This document shows, in pieces, positions 45,138 through 57,081 of a stretch of DNA of 64,000 nucleotides (its first letter is position 1; each line of letters starts with the position of its first letter). Made by a program: the position numbers and the translations under genes. Source of the DNA: Puccinellia tenuiflora (taxonomy: Eukaryota; Streptophyta; Magnoliopsida; Poales; Poaceae). The notes under the pieces are model-generated. The model worked only from the letters and a program-made list of their open reading frames with translations. It was not told the DNA's origin and ran no database searches. The stretch is taken from positions 876,860 to 940,859 of the forward strand of contig QRDG01000535.1 of the NCBI GenBank assembly GCA_012064385.1, in the 5' to 3' direction.

Positions 45138-46940
45138 ACCGAGGCACGTGGAGACGAGGATGTATTCCCGAGTTCCTCCTTGTTAAGGGAGTACGTATCG
45201 TTGGAGGGGTGTGAGCTCGCCACAAAAGGCCTACTCAAGATGCCATAAAAGGCCTCACCCTATTCTCCGATGAACCTCACCCCAAGGGTTAGGTTCACCT
45301 TCCACTATCGGAATCCTTCAAGACGGAATACGGAGGCTTTACAATGATCTTGGGCACACACCCACAACTCAATCGGGGGCTTCCAAACCTTGCCCGAAGC
45401 TTCACAACTCGAAGTCGCGACACCACCAACCGTCTAGGGTACACAATGCACCCAAGAGGCACAAGCTCTTGGGAAGACAATGCACCCAAGAGGAACAAGC
45501 TTCTCGAACTTCAAACCCACGAATCTTCGTGGAAAGCACAACCCGATGCAACTAATGCAAAAGGCAAGACCACGCAAGGTGGTCAATTCCTTCACTCCCA
45601 AATCCAACCAAAGTAACTAATGCTAGAGAGGGATTTGAGAGGAAGAACAAGGAGAAACACAAAACAACTCCCAAGATCTAGATCTACTAGGTTCCCCTCA
45701 CTTAGAGGAGGAATGGATTGGTGGAAATATAGATCTAGATCTCCTCTCACTTCCCCTCAAAGATATGCAAGAATCATGGGAGGGATTGAGAGGAAGGCAA
45801 GCTTTTCCAAGGTCAACAATGGAGGAGAGAGAGAGGAAAAACGTGCTCAAGTGGTTAGGGAACCATTGGGGAAGAAGGCCCCTTAAAAGGGGCTCCAAAA
45901 ATAGAACCGTTGGAGGGGAAAAAGTGGCTGCCCCGACAGCCCGGCCTTGAGCCCGGCCTGGGCTGGCCAAACTACAGGAAAGTGACTGCCATGAAAATGA
46001 ACATATTTTGATCATCCGGACTCCGTTTTTTATGTTCTTGGGCTCGTTGGAAACACAACGAAGAGCACTACAAGATTATGCAGGGAAACATCATAGTCCA
46101 ACAAGATATTGTAATAACAAATGGGGAAAGGTTAAACCTCTCTCTTGCAAACCGAAAATGCCATATCTTTTGCAAATGAAGTCCGAAAGAGGTGAAACCA
46201 ATTTTTTTGGAAAGAGGACGACAAGAGATACCCTTCGAAATATTGAAAACAAGCAAAGGATATTTTGCAAATAATTGGAAGAGAGAATCCTTTCACAAGG
46301 ATGAACCGACAAAATCTCCAATACCGAAAACGCAATAGAAGACGCATATGAAAACCATTTTCGGTGAACTTGGCCTTGTCATGACAAGCACCAAGACCAC
46401 ACCACGATAAGAGCCAAATAAGAACCAATAAAGATGATGCCACGGATGCAAAGGTTTGAGCTCTCCACGAACGATACGATCAAGATACTTGGTCGAGAGC
46501 CCCTCTTGATAGTACGGCTATCTAACCTATAACCCGGTCTCTCAACTAACATCATGAGACCGGTAAAATAGAAAGCCTATCAAGATCATACCTTTGCCTT
46601 GCGCATAATCCACTTGAGATCGACGATGACGAACTTTATCTTCTCAAGATGGACCACCTTTCTTGATTGCGCTTTTGCTTGGTGAAGACTCACATGTTGC
46701 TCCCCCATACGCCAATATGGGAGAAGCACTCTTCGGCATATCTTCACATGGCCTTGAGTGTTGATCAACTCGCACTTAGCCTTGATCAACAAATACTATT
46801 CTTACCTTAGCCTTGATTCCAACAAATGGAGATCAAGCAATGCATATGGACACACCTACAAGTAGCTCAATACGAACATTAGTCCATAGAGATTGTCATT
46901 AATTACCAAAACCACACATGGGGGCAACCATGCACTTTCA
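45138..46940 (-). repeat. 3' LTR of the R element (truncated at its 3' end)
   Basis: Outer terminus TGAAAGTGCATGGTTGCC at 46940, next to the polypurine tract. It lacks the ~260 bp seen at 53331-53590 of the sister LTR. The U3 array position (45935-45965) holds GCCCGGCCT words. Confidence 0.88.
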
Positions 46941-49900
46941 ATCTCCCCCATTTTGGTAATTGATGACAATACCTTTTTAAGAGGGTTTATATAATGAATA
47001 AAGCATCCTTGCAAGACAAACAAGCAAGGATGCAAGCGCATTAAAGGCAAATGCTTAAGAACCATACAAAAGCATAAAACCAAATTCCCTTAAACCCTCT
47101 AAACTTCTCCCCCATTGGCATCGATTGCCGAAATGGGAAGAAAAATTTAGAAGGCCAATATAATATGAGTTCCTCCATAAAGTGTGCAGTTCTCAATATA
47201 TGAGTGAAATCAAATGCACATATCCAATGAGGAATATTTGAAGGAAATCAAACTATATTGAGGATCAAAGATTGCAAATAAAAGAAATCATTCTAAACAT
47301 GATAGGCAACCAAAAGATCCAAAACACGAGTTCTAAATAAAAATGGAGAAGCTCCCCAATGTTCATGCACTATTGAGGAGTGCACAAATATGGAATCCTC
47401 ACTCCCCCAAAATCATATAGAACACGCAACAAGTGCAAGTGTGCATAAATCAAAAGCAAATCATAGCACTTGCACCAAGATATGGTTGAGCCATAAGGAG
47501 ATACCAATTTTCAAAGATTCAATCATAAGATAGGCCCAACCAAGATACACAGAAGATCTTTCAAAAAGATATGTTCACAAGCCCAAGGATACCGATTGGA
47601 AACTAAAACCAATTGAAAAAGGCAAGAGCTAGTGAGAACATTTAGCCAATAAAATCAACATGCTCACGTGATAAGCATGAAGACAGGATCTTCAATAAAA
47701 TGTGAGTGCGCAAAGATGCAAATATAAATAAGACAAGCATTCACGAGACAAATTTGGCTTGAAAGAATTATAGATAAAAAACAAGGTGGCTTGAAAGAAA
47801 TAGGATACCAAATAAAAGGTGACTTCTCTCATATGTATAGGATTCTAAGTAAACAAATCGTTGATGATATACATCCACAAAGAAACTTGCACATATGAAA
47901 TGGTCGATGAAGGAGAGACCAAGGTATCCAAAAGGAAGTCATAAATATACAAACGAGATTGTTCCTTAAAAGCATAGCACATAGCTCAAATTTATCTCAT
48001 TGTATATAAATGAACTTAAAATACATCAAAGACATCACACATATCACTAAGGGGACAAGAGATAGTGAAGATGCTTTGAGATAGGCAACAAGTATCACAA
48101 ACAAATAATACCAATTGAAAAAAAAGTTTTGCAAATTCATCACAAATATCACAAAGATATACCAAGTGAGGGAAATAAGCCAAACCACAACAATTGCACA
48201 TAAAAACTTTCATGCCAAGAAGCAACCTACACAAGGTTGAGACTAGAAAAGTATGCATGGGATAGATACTTGTTACTTAGATACATTGACGATGAAGAAG
48301 ATGAGAGTTTGTTTATCATCAAAACTTGACTCCAATAATCACATGGTGAGAACACCTTCCTTATGAATGAGGCAAGCATCCAATGCATCTCCATTGTACC
48401 TAAAACAAAATTCAAGTACAACATGGTCCCCAAACTCATTGGGTCCCATAGTAGTTAGATGAACTACAATACATAGGACATACTCCACATAAATATGTGC
48501 ATATTGATATGAAATTGAATTTCATGTACATCTTAGCCGAGTTAGGATTCGGTGGGGTATACCCTATATATTGAATCAAGAAAGATAAGCATGCTAAAAT
48601 AATATAAATTAGTAACCGTGCATGCAAAGACTTTCTAGAACCGAATGAGATACAATTTGGACAAAAACACCAAGTAAACCAAGAAAGCACACAAAAATGT
48701 GATAAGAAATGGTTGTCCAAATTATATCAAAATCCAAGTCAACACATGATCTAGGACAAATCAAATCAACATATGATTGAATCCAAAACACATCAACACA
48801 TGATGTGAGATATCAATAGGGATCGAATCAAAACAACACATGATCGATAAGACACCAATTGAAAATAAGATACCAACTAGGAGCAAGATACCAAGAAGAG
48901 GATAATACTTGACCGAAATCAAGTAAAGTAAAATAAAGAAATAAGGTATCAAAACTACCACAATAAGTATCAATTGAAATAAATATCTATGGAGGAGATA
49001 TCAAATTCCAAGTGATACCAATTGATGGTACCAAAGCAAAGCCAAAAAGGCAAAGAAGATAAATATAGGATACATGCCCAAATGGCATTTCTCATTCGAG
49101 AAGATACATCACAAATCAAGACATGAGAAAACAAACTCCCAAGGGAGAGCAAGGTTACGACAAATAAACCAAGCACTCTCTACACTTTTATGATGGCACA
49201 AAGCATCAAGGAAAAAGGTTTGTCTTCCATAAACACATAAGATAGACACCAAGTGCCAATTGAAAGGATCAGATATTGATAGATAGGATAGTGTTCTAAA
49301 TAAAAAAGAATGCTCCTCCAAGATTCATGCATTATCTTTGATATTTGTATTTGAATACAAAATGCAAGCACAAGGGATCATTACTCTCCATATTTTATTT
49401 ACAACACTAAACACTACCAATTGAAAATTAGGATCCATGCAAGAGGCAAGGAAGGCAATGGGAGTAAAAACAAAACACTTGGCAATAAATAAGGCAATTC
49501 AACGTGAGAGCCAAGATGAAGATGAAAAAAAATATTCTACCACAAGTGTGAATATCAATTGTCCAAGGAGAATGAGTATAAGGAAATATTTTCCCGGTGA
49601 GTAGAGATATCCAAGGTAATCCTCACAAGATAAATCATATGGAAAGAGATAAGAAATAAAACACCATATTTTAATAAAGTTTGTTGGTAGTTTCAACTAT
49701 TCAAACCAACCGGCAAGGCCAAGGTTAGAATAATATGGAACGAATGGTTTCTCAAATAATATATGGAAATGCATATTAGAGAAAAAGCACACCAAGAAAA
49801 CTCACACAAACAAGAGCCAAAGGATAACCAAAATGAAAATTGGAACTTGTTCGAGCCAACATGCCACATCGGAATAAGATAATTTGCAATATCAACTCCA

Positions 49901-50617
49901 AGTGGCACAACCTCAAATGTTCACATTTTATGGGATTGTAATATGCACATAGCTTATTACTTCCCCCATAATGTGATAATTCATTTCTTCTTAACAAGAG
50001 GCAAATAAACACGAACTAGAGAAATTAATGGACATTACAGAATTTGATTTTCTCATGAATATGACATACCACATAGTGACTAGATAATATTGAAATATCA
50101 ATACAAGGTGGTGTGTCTCATGTACACACATTTTTAGGATTGTGAAGTGCACAAAGCATATCACTCCCCCAAAATGGGATAGTCCATTAATCTCTCAAAA
50201 GAGTCAACTGAAATCAACACAAGATCCAATAAAGACTCAACACAAAGTTTACACATATATGATGCGCAAATTAACATACACAAACTTGAATAACAAGTAA
50301 GTAAGAAAGTAGCATATCACATACAAGCACATGCTAGGAACAAAACTAACACATGCAAGGGAGCAAACAACTTTCAATGTATATATGATTTAAATACAAG
50401 TTACCGCAAGGAGGAAGCATTGGATATGAGATAGAACAATATATTCCAATTGACTTGGCTTGAGCTTTTGTTTCACATTTCCGGAAAGACCACCTATTTG
50501 TTCGTTTACCCGGTTCAGCACGAAATCATAAATTTGCTCTACAAAATATAACCATGAAGATCCCTTAATTCTTCAAAAATAGCCAAGTCTCCAATGTCCT
50601 CCAACACAACCTATTGA
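46941..50617 (-). other. Non-coding 3' internal region of the R element
   Basis: About 3.7 kb of A-rich (plus strand) DNA between gag and the 3' LTR. No frame exceeds ~95 codons and no pol domain is readable. More than ten copies of ACCAATTGAAA-like words are scattered through it (e.g. 47602, 48110, 48851, 49014, 49252, 49412, 50438). The polypurine tract on the minus strand, AAAATGGGGGAGAT (46941-46954), ends it. Confidence 0.6.
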
Positions 50618-53276
50618 TCAAGTTTGAGCTAGTTGGTCCCCAACCAAGTTGGGTCCTAAGAGATTAGTCACAATAGGTTTGGCAACCAAAATGGTTCTTT
50701 TCTTGACACCACTTTGAGTTCCAACATATTTGGCAAACACATTGCCAACTCTATCCTTTCTAAGTGAATAACCATCATCAATTAAGATGGGGTTGGATAG
50801 GGTACCGTTAGTGCATGAAGAAGTAAAATGGCCCTTCTCACGGCAAAGGTAGCAACATCGACTCTTTTCTTTCTTCTTAATAGGCTCCTCAACTTGAGGA
50901 GCATTGACTTGAGTCTTCTTAGGAGGTGGCCTTTGTTCAACTCGTGGTGGAGCATGAGATTGAACAAGAGGCCGCTTCCCTAGTTGCTTCTCACTAAGAG
51001 GCTTCTTCATTGGGCAATCCCTAACATGGTGCCCTTCAATCTTGCACTTGAAGCAAGTAATCTTGGCCAAATTCTTGACTTGTTCTTGGCCCTTCTTCTT
51101 ATCAACCTTGGACTTGTTCTTGTTGTTGGATTTGAATCCAAGTCCACTCTTGTCATTAGGGGATTGTTGCACACTCAACATGTTGTCAAGTGCACTCTTC
51201 CCTTCATGACGCTTTTCCAAGCCTTTCTTCATAGAAGTGGCTTGGGCCTTGAGCTCTTTTCTTTCCTCTATATGGTTAGTGACAACACAAGTACTAGAGG
51301 AGGTAGATGCATCATTGTTAGAGCAACAAGGCAAGGAAAGTAATTCATCACATGATGTACCAATATTATGAGTGGATGAACTAATAAGACTAGCACTTGG
51401 CAATACAGCATTTATAGATAAAGTTGTGCCATTGTCCACATGAGGCTCACTAGATGTTACCTTGGTAGTGATGGCCTCAAGAGATAACCTTAGCTTACTA
51501 TGGGAAGATAGAAGATCCTCATTAGAGCTAGAAAGCTTTTCATGATTGAGAGACAATTTGCTACCCGCATGGGTAGCTACACACCCATGCGTTATACGGA
51601 GATGCCAGTCGTATGTATCCGTTTTGGCTTGTTTTCCTAGTAAAACATGGATATTTGGTGTACAAAACTGGTTTCGGAATTTTCAAAAAAATATTTTTGG
51701 GTCGTCATTTTTAGATTTTTTTCATAGTTGACTTTTTTGTTGACTTTTGGGTCAAACTTTACTAAAAAAATCACAGCGGGTGGAAAAAAATTGAAAAAAA
51801 TTCAAAATACTTTTTAATAATTCTATCAACTATACTAGTAGCATCCCCCTTGTCTACTTGAGTAATCTCATTTTACCCTTGCATATACGTTTCGGTCAAA
51901 CTTAGGGTGTGTAGCTACCCATGGGGGTAGCAAGTCATTTCCGTTTCACTATTTTCTTCCCAATTCCCATACTTTCTAGTTAGCAACTCAAGTTGAGCCC
52001 TTAGCTCAACATTATCCTTCAAAATAGATGCTTCACAAGAAGTGGAGTTAGTAGCACAAGCATCATTAACATTAGGAATGGAAGAAGAAAACTTGGCAAG
52101 CTCTTCCTTAAAGCTAGCATTTTCCTTTTTCATGACTTTATATTTGGCAATTGCAAGGTCACGTTCTTTAATGAGTTTAGCAATTATTTCATTGTGAGAC
52201 TCCTCAATAGATTCAAGTTTCTCCTCAAGAGAAACTCGAGTCTCTTGCTCTTCCTCAAGGTCACCCTCTAAAGATGTTTTTTCATCTGCATCCTCTCTTT
52301 CAATCCTTCCTTTTTCTACAAGGCTTGCTTCCAAAGCCTTAATAGTAAGCCCATGCTCAATTAGGGTTTCCATAATTTCAAAGAGGATAGAATGAGCATT
52401 TTTATTTTTAGGAAGGGCATTAAGAACCAAGAGACCTGTCTCATGAAAGGAAGCATCATCATCATCTTCATCATTGTCATTTTTTTCATCATCATCACTA
52501 CTAGAAGATTTAGCCATAAGGCAAAAGATGGTTGATGAAGAAGAACAATTAATTATTGAACTACTCAAGTTCACATCTTGTTCCATAGCTAATTGGGTTT
52601 CCTCTACATTATTATTAATACAAGAGTTAGAGGGAACACAAGCATTTTTATCATGGCAACAAGAAAAGGGAAGCATATCATCAGGAGATTCATACAAGCA
52701 ATTTTTAGATTATATGCAAGAACTATCAACACTAGCATGAAAATCATTTATAGTGCTATATGTGTTTAAGTCCAAAGATGAGGCATTGCAATGAGATAGA
52801 GATGAAGAATCATCAACAATGAGCTCACTATCCAAATTGCAAAACCCATCACTACTCACCATTACATTAGTTTGTGGCTTGCCACATATTGGTGAAGTAG
52901 ATGAAGATGAGAAATCATCATGCCCGGAGGTGGAGGGAGAACAATCATCCTCAATAAAGTTGGACACTTCATATTTATCTTGAAGCTTGGTCGACAACTC
53001 ATGTGCATTCCGAAAAGGCATGATTGAAGCAAGAACTACATCGCTCAAAACACAAATAAGACCATTAGATACTTGAGTATTGATATAAGAGTTTTCCTCG
53101 TCCTCTATAGACAATTTTTGGGAATCCATTGGAGGAGAAAAACCCATATCTACAATACTCTTTATATAATTTGGACCCATGGCCCTAAAAAGATTAAGCA
53201 TGCGAATTTTCCAAACATCATAATTTGTGCCATCGAATATGAAAGTGGGATCGTGCACTAATTCTCTGAACGACAT
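50618..53276 (-). pseudogene. gag: R-element gag with one stop and a TIR-element insertion
   Basis: Starts MSFRELVHDPTFIFDGTNYD 35 bp after the primer site. N-terminal copia gag domain (DVWKIRMLNLFRAMGP ... ELSTKLQDKYEV), Ser/Asp-rich linker, TAA at 52710-52712, acidic and coiled-coil segment (LEGDLEEEQETRVSLEEKLE), then two CCHC knuckles CFKCKIEGHHVRDC and CYLCREKGHFTSSC. A 376-bp inverted-repeat insertion (51558-51933) splits it between the coiled coil and the knuckles; leaving that out the frame is 761 codons and uninterrupted except for the TAA. Gag would package RNA. No protease, integrase or RT follows, which is a property of this element rather than a visible deletion. Confidence 0.85.
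51558..51933. mobile_element. TIR element (376 bp) inserted in the R gag gene
   Basis: Inverted ends TTGCTACCC.CATGGGTAGC and its continuation CTACACACCC match over about 30 bp, with one mismatch. The interior is AT-rich with no gene. The immediate flanks do not give a clear target duplication, so the superfamily is undetermined. Confidence 0.8.
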
Positions 53277-53311
53277 CTTTACTCTCTAGGCGATAAAGCC
53301 TAACAATAGAG

Positions 53312-53330
53312 CCCAGGCTCTGATAAAAAT
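53312..53330 (-). other. Primer-binding site of the R element
   Basis: Minus strand reads TTTTTATCAGAGCCTGGGC directly after the LTR end TTTTCA. TATCAGAGC is the core of the tRNA-Met-type copia primer site. Confidence 0.7.
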
Positions 53331-54569
53331 TGAAAAGGCCGAAAGATGTCGCCTACAGGGGGGTGAATAGGCAATATAAACTTTTTCAGTTTAAGGCTTG
53401 ATAATTGCGGAATAAAACTAGGTGTTTAAATTAACAAGCCAACAACCTAATATACTAGGTTCACCTAAGTGCACCAACAACTTAAGACAAGCAATATAAC
53501 AACAAGGTGATAGCAATATATGTAACTTCAAACACGAAGGCTATCACAATGTAAAGTGCATAAGTAAAAAGCTCGGGTATAGAAATAACCGAGGCACGCG
53601 GAGACGAGGATGTATTCCCGAGTTCCTCCTTGTTTAGGGAGTACGTCTCGTTGGAGGGGTGAGCTCACCACAAAAGGCCTACTCAAGATGCCACAAAAGG
53701 CCTCACCCCATTCTCCAATGAACCTCACCCCAAGGGTTAGGTTCACCTTCCACTATCGGAATCCTTTAAGGTGGAATCCGGAGCCTTTACAACGATCTTA
53801 GGGCACACACCCACAACTCAATCGGGGGCTCCCAAACCTTGCCCGAAGATTCACAACTCGAAGCCTTCGTGACACCACCAACCATCGAGGGTACACAATG
53901 CACCCAAGAGGTACAAGCTCTTGGGAACACAATGCACCCAAGAGTAATGTTGATGGTATAAACCGACGGTGAAGATACGGGACTATGTACGCGTGGGCAT
54001 CGTCGATGTGGGTTAGTAGACGAATGACACGGGAGACAAGATTTATACAGCTTCGGGACCCGGGAAACATCATCCGGTAATATCCCTGCGTGCTGTTCGT
54101 GGCTAGGTCTTATTCCTTATGCTCTTGGTGGAAGTCGCCAATGAGGCGGCTCCTCTATTGTGTAGGTCGGGAGTTGAGGCTCTAAGTCCTCTGTTCCCTC
54201 TATCTCAGTTGTGCCCTCTTGGGGCTTCTTGCCCCTCCTTATAAAGGTGGAGGAGGCCGGCTAACATGTCGAGTCCTTGTAGGAAACAACTATCTATTAC
54301 AAGTCGGCAAGTGAGTCCTTGTCCTACTCTGATTGGAGTCGTCCTGCTAGGCTTCCCCTTGATGGGCCACGCTCCGACTCCTTGCAGGTACACGTATCCC
54401 ATATCCACGATAGTAGCCCCCGAGCTTTCGGGTGACTCGCAGAGTCATGCAGAAGGTCTTGATTTGTTGTAGATGTTGTCTTCTTCGGACACGGAGTCCG
54501 TGTCGAGTCGTTTTCCGGCTTGTAGACGTAGTGCTTGCCAAGTTGTAGACGTCGATGATGTCGCAGCAC

Positions 54570-54690
54570 CTGACTTAGAATTTGCCGGGTTGTCGATGTA
54601 GACTTTGCCGAGTCGTCGATGTAGACATTCCCGGGTTGTTGGCGGAGATGTTGCTGAGTTGTTGGCGTAGATGTTGCCGGGTTCTCCTGC
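54570..54690. repeat. Array of ~24-bp units in the solo LTR
   Basis: About five units of the form TTGCCGGGTTGTCGATGTAGA, with variants CCGAGTCGT and CTGAGTTGTTGGCG. A further related copy lies upstream near 54537. Confidence 0.75.
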
Positions 54691-54782
54691 CGGCTCATTT
54701 TGAAGCGAGTCGAAATTTTTCTCCGAGTCCTTTTGACGAGTTGTATGACTTTGCTCGAGCTTGTTTACACTGGTATATGTAT

Positions 54783-55170
54783 AGCCCCCAAGCACCGAGT
54801 TGTTAACTTGTAACAGCTTGGAGCTTTGTATTGATAACTCATAACTTTCAGATGATGTAGCCCCCGAGTGCCGGGTTGTTTGCCTGCGACAACCCAGGAC
54901 TCCTTGATGTATAACTCATGTCCTTAAGCTTTGAACGGTGCAGCCCCTGAGCGCCGGGTTGTTTGCCTGCTGCAACTCGAAGCTAAAACTTTTTGAACTT
55001 GATTGATGCTTAACTTGTAGAAAAATTTGATCCGTGAGTAGCCCCCAAGCACCGAGTTGTTGGCCTGCGACAACTTGGAGCTCCCAACTCTGAAATTCTC
55101 TTTAACTTAAAATTATAACATGTAGCCCCCAAGTGCCGAGTTGTTGTAGCGAACAGCTTGGGACTCATGT
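54783..55170. repeat. Five ~75-96-bp repeats TAGCCCCCAAGCACCGAGTTG in the solo LTR
   Basis: Starts near 54783, 54858, 54941, 55037 and 55121. Each begins with TAGCCCCCRAGYRCCGRGTTG and is followed by a diverged tail. Minus-strand orientation places them upstream of the TATA box, in U3. Confidence 0.8.
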
Positions 55171-57081
55171 ACTTTCTGCTGACAAGATAGAAAAACTGAA
55201 CTCCTGCTGCTCCGGCTCCTGCAACTCAAGAAAACGTTGACAAGAGCTATGTGCTCGATGATTATTGAGGTGTATACTTAACTTGTGCCGCTTGTTCGGC
55301 TTCTGCGGTGAAAACTTATGCTTTTGATGTTGTGATGCTAGTATCCTTTTATACAAGTCTTTTTGGTTCTTATAACCCTTCTGAATTTATACTGATGAAT
55401 AAGTAGGCCCCGCATGGCTTTTCTAACAGCTTGTGCTAACAAGATCGCAATCTCCTAAGTCCTTTAGGCCTCATAGGAGTTCGAAACAAGTCATGCCTGT
55501 AGATTGTCCATATTATGCGGGTTGCATCTAACTTACCAGCTAAAATCAGGAACAAGTTGGCTTTTAAACCAATGAGTATCCACGACAAGTAATAAGCTTC
55601 TCGAACTTCAATCCCATGAATGTTCGTGGAGAGCACAACCCGATGCAACTAATGCAAAAGGAAACACCACACAAGGTGGTCAAGTCCTTCACTCCCAAAT
55701 CCAACCAAAGCAACTAATGCTAGAGAGGGATTTGAGAGGAAGAACAAGGAGAAACACAAAACAACTCCCAAGATCTAGATCTACTAGGTTCCCCTCACTT
55801 AGCGGAGGAATGTATTGGTGGAAATTGATCTCCTCTCACTTTCCCCTCAAAGATATGCAACAATCATGGGAGGGATTGAGAGGAAGGCAATCTTTTCCAA
55901 GGTCAACAATGGAGGAGAGAGAGAGAGAGAGAGAGGAAAAAATGTGTTCAAGTGGTTAGGGAACCATTGGGGAAGAAGGCCCCTTAAAAGGGGCTCCAAA
56001 AATAGAACCTTTGGAGGGGAAAAAGTGGCTGCCCCGACAGCCCGGCCTTTGCCCGGCCTGGCTGGGCAGGAGCCAGAGGCGGCCGGCCTTGGCCCGGCCT
56101 TGAGCCCGACCTGGGCTGGCCAAACTACAGGAAAGTGGCTGCCACGAAAACAAACATATTTTGATCATCCGGACTCCGTTTTTGAAGTTCTTGGGCTCGT
56201 TGGAAACACAACGAAGAGAACTACAAGATTATGTAGGGAAACATCAAAGTACAAAAAGATATTATAATAACAAATAGGGAAAGGTTAAACCTCTCTCTTG
56301 CAAACCGGAAATGCCATATCTTTTGCAAATGAAGTCCGAAAGAGGTGAAACCAATTTTGTTGGAAAGAGGACGACAAGAGATACCCTTGGAAATATTGAA
56401 AACAAGCAAATGATATTTTGCAAATAATTGGAAGAGATAAACCTTCCACAAGGATGAACCGACAAAATCTCCAATAACGAAAACGCATATGAAAACCGTT
56501 TTCGGTGAACTTGGCCTTGTCATGACAAGCACCAATACCACACCACGATAAGAGCCAAATAAGAACCAATAAAGATGATGCCACAGATGCAAAGGTTTGA
56601 TCTCACCATGAACGATACGATCAAGATACTCGATCGAGAGCCCCTCTTGATAGTTCGGCTATCTAACCTATAACCCGGTCTCTCAACTAACATCATGAGA
56701 CCGGTAAAATAGAAAGCTTATCAAGATCATACCTTTGCCTTGCACATAATCCACTTGAGGTCGACGATGTCGAACTTTATCTTATCAAGATGGACCACCT
56801 TTCTTGATTGCGCTTTTGCTTGGTGAAGACTCACATGTTGCTCCCCCATACACCAATACGGGAGAAGCACTCTTCGGCATATTTTCACATGGCCTTGAGT
56901 GTTGATCAACTCGCACTTAGCCTTGATCAACAAATAATCTTCTTCCCTTAGCCTTGATTCGAACAAATGGAGATCGAGCAATGCATATGGACACACCTAC
57001 AAGTAGCTCAATACAAACATTAGTACATAGAGATTGTCATTAATTACCAAAACCACACATGGGGGAAACCATGCATTTTCA

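Larger units (their letters stand above)
53948..55587 (-). repeat. Solo gypsy-type LTR (1640 bp) inserted in the R 5' LTR
   Basis: Ends TGTTGATGG (left) and CCACGACA (right), flanked by a perfect 5-bp duplication AGTAA (53943-53947 and 55588-55592). On the minus strand a CCTTTATAAGG box (54237-54247) sets orientation. No internal sequence, so it is a solo LTR left by LTR-LTR recombination. It contains two internal arrays listed separately. Confidence 0.92.
45138..57081 (-). mobile_element. R element: gag-only, non-autonomous copia-like LTR retrotransposon
   Basis: Minus-strand element: 5' LTR 53331-57081 (interrupted by a solo gypsy LTR), primer-binding site 53312-53330, gag 50618-53276, about 3.7 kb of AT-rich sequence without any pol gene, polypurine tract 46941-46955, 3' LTR 45138-46940 (its last ~260 bp missing). 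LTR termini are TGAAAG...TTTTCA. The tRNA-Met-type primer site and the gag fold point to copia. It needs enzymes from another element. The two LTRs differ by roughly 4-5% in a 220-bp comparison by eye. Confidence 0.85.
53331..57081 (-). repeat. 5' LTR of the R element, interrupted by a solo gypsy LTR
   Basis: Termini TGAAAAGGCCGAAAGATGTC (left) and CATGCATTTTCA (right, 57081). Excluding the insertion 53948-55587 and one 5-bp duplication, it is about 2.1 kb, matching the solo LTR at 30110-32199. The U3 array position (56036-56120) holds GCCCGGCCT words in a longer array than in the 3' LTR. Confidence 0.88.
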
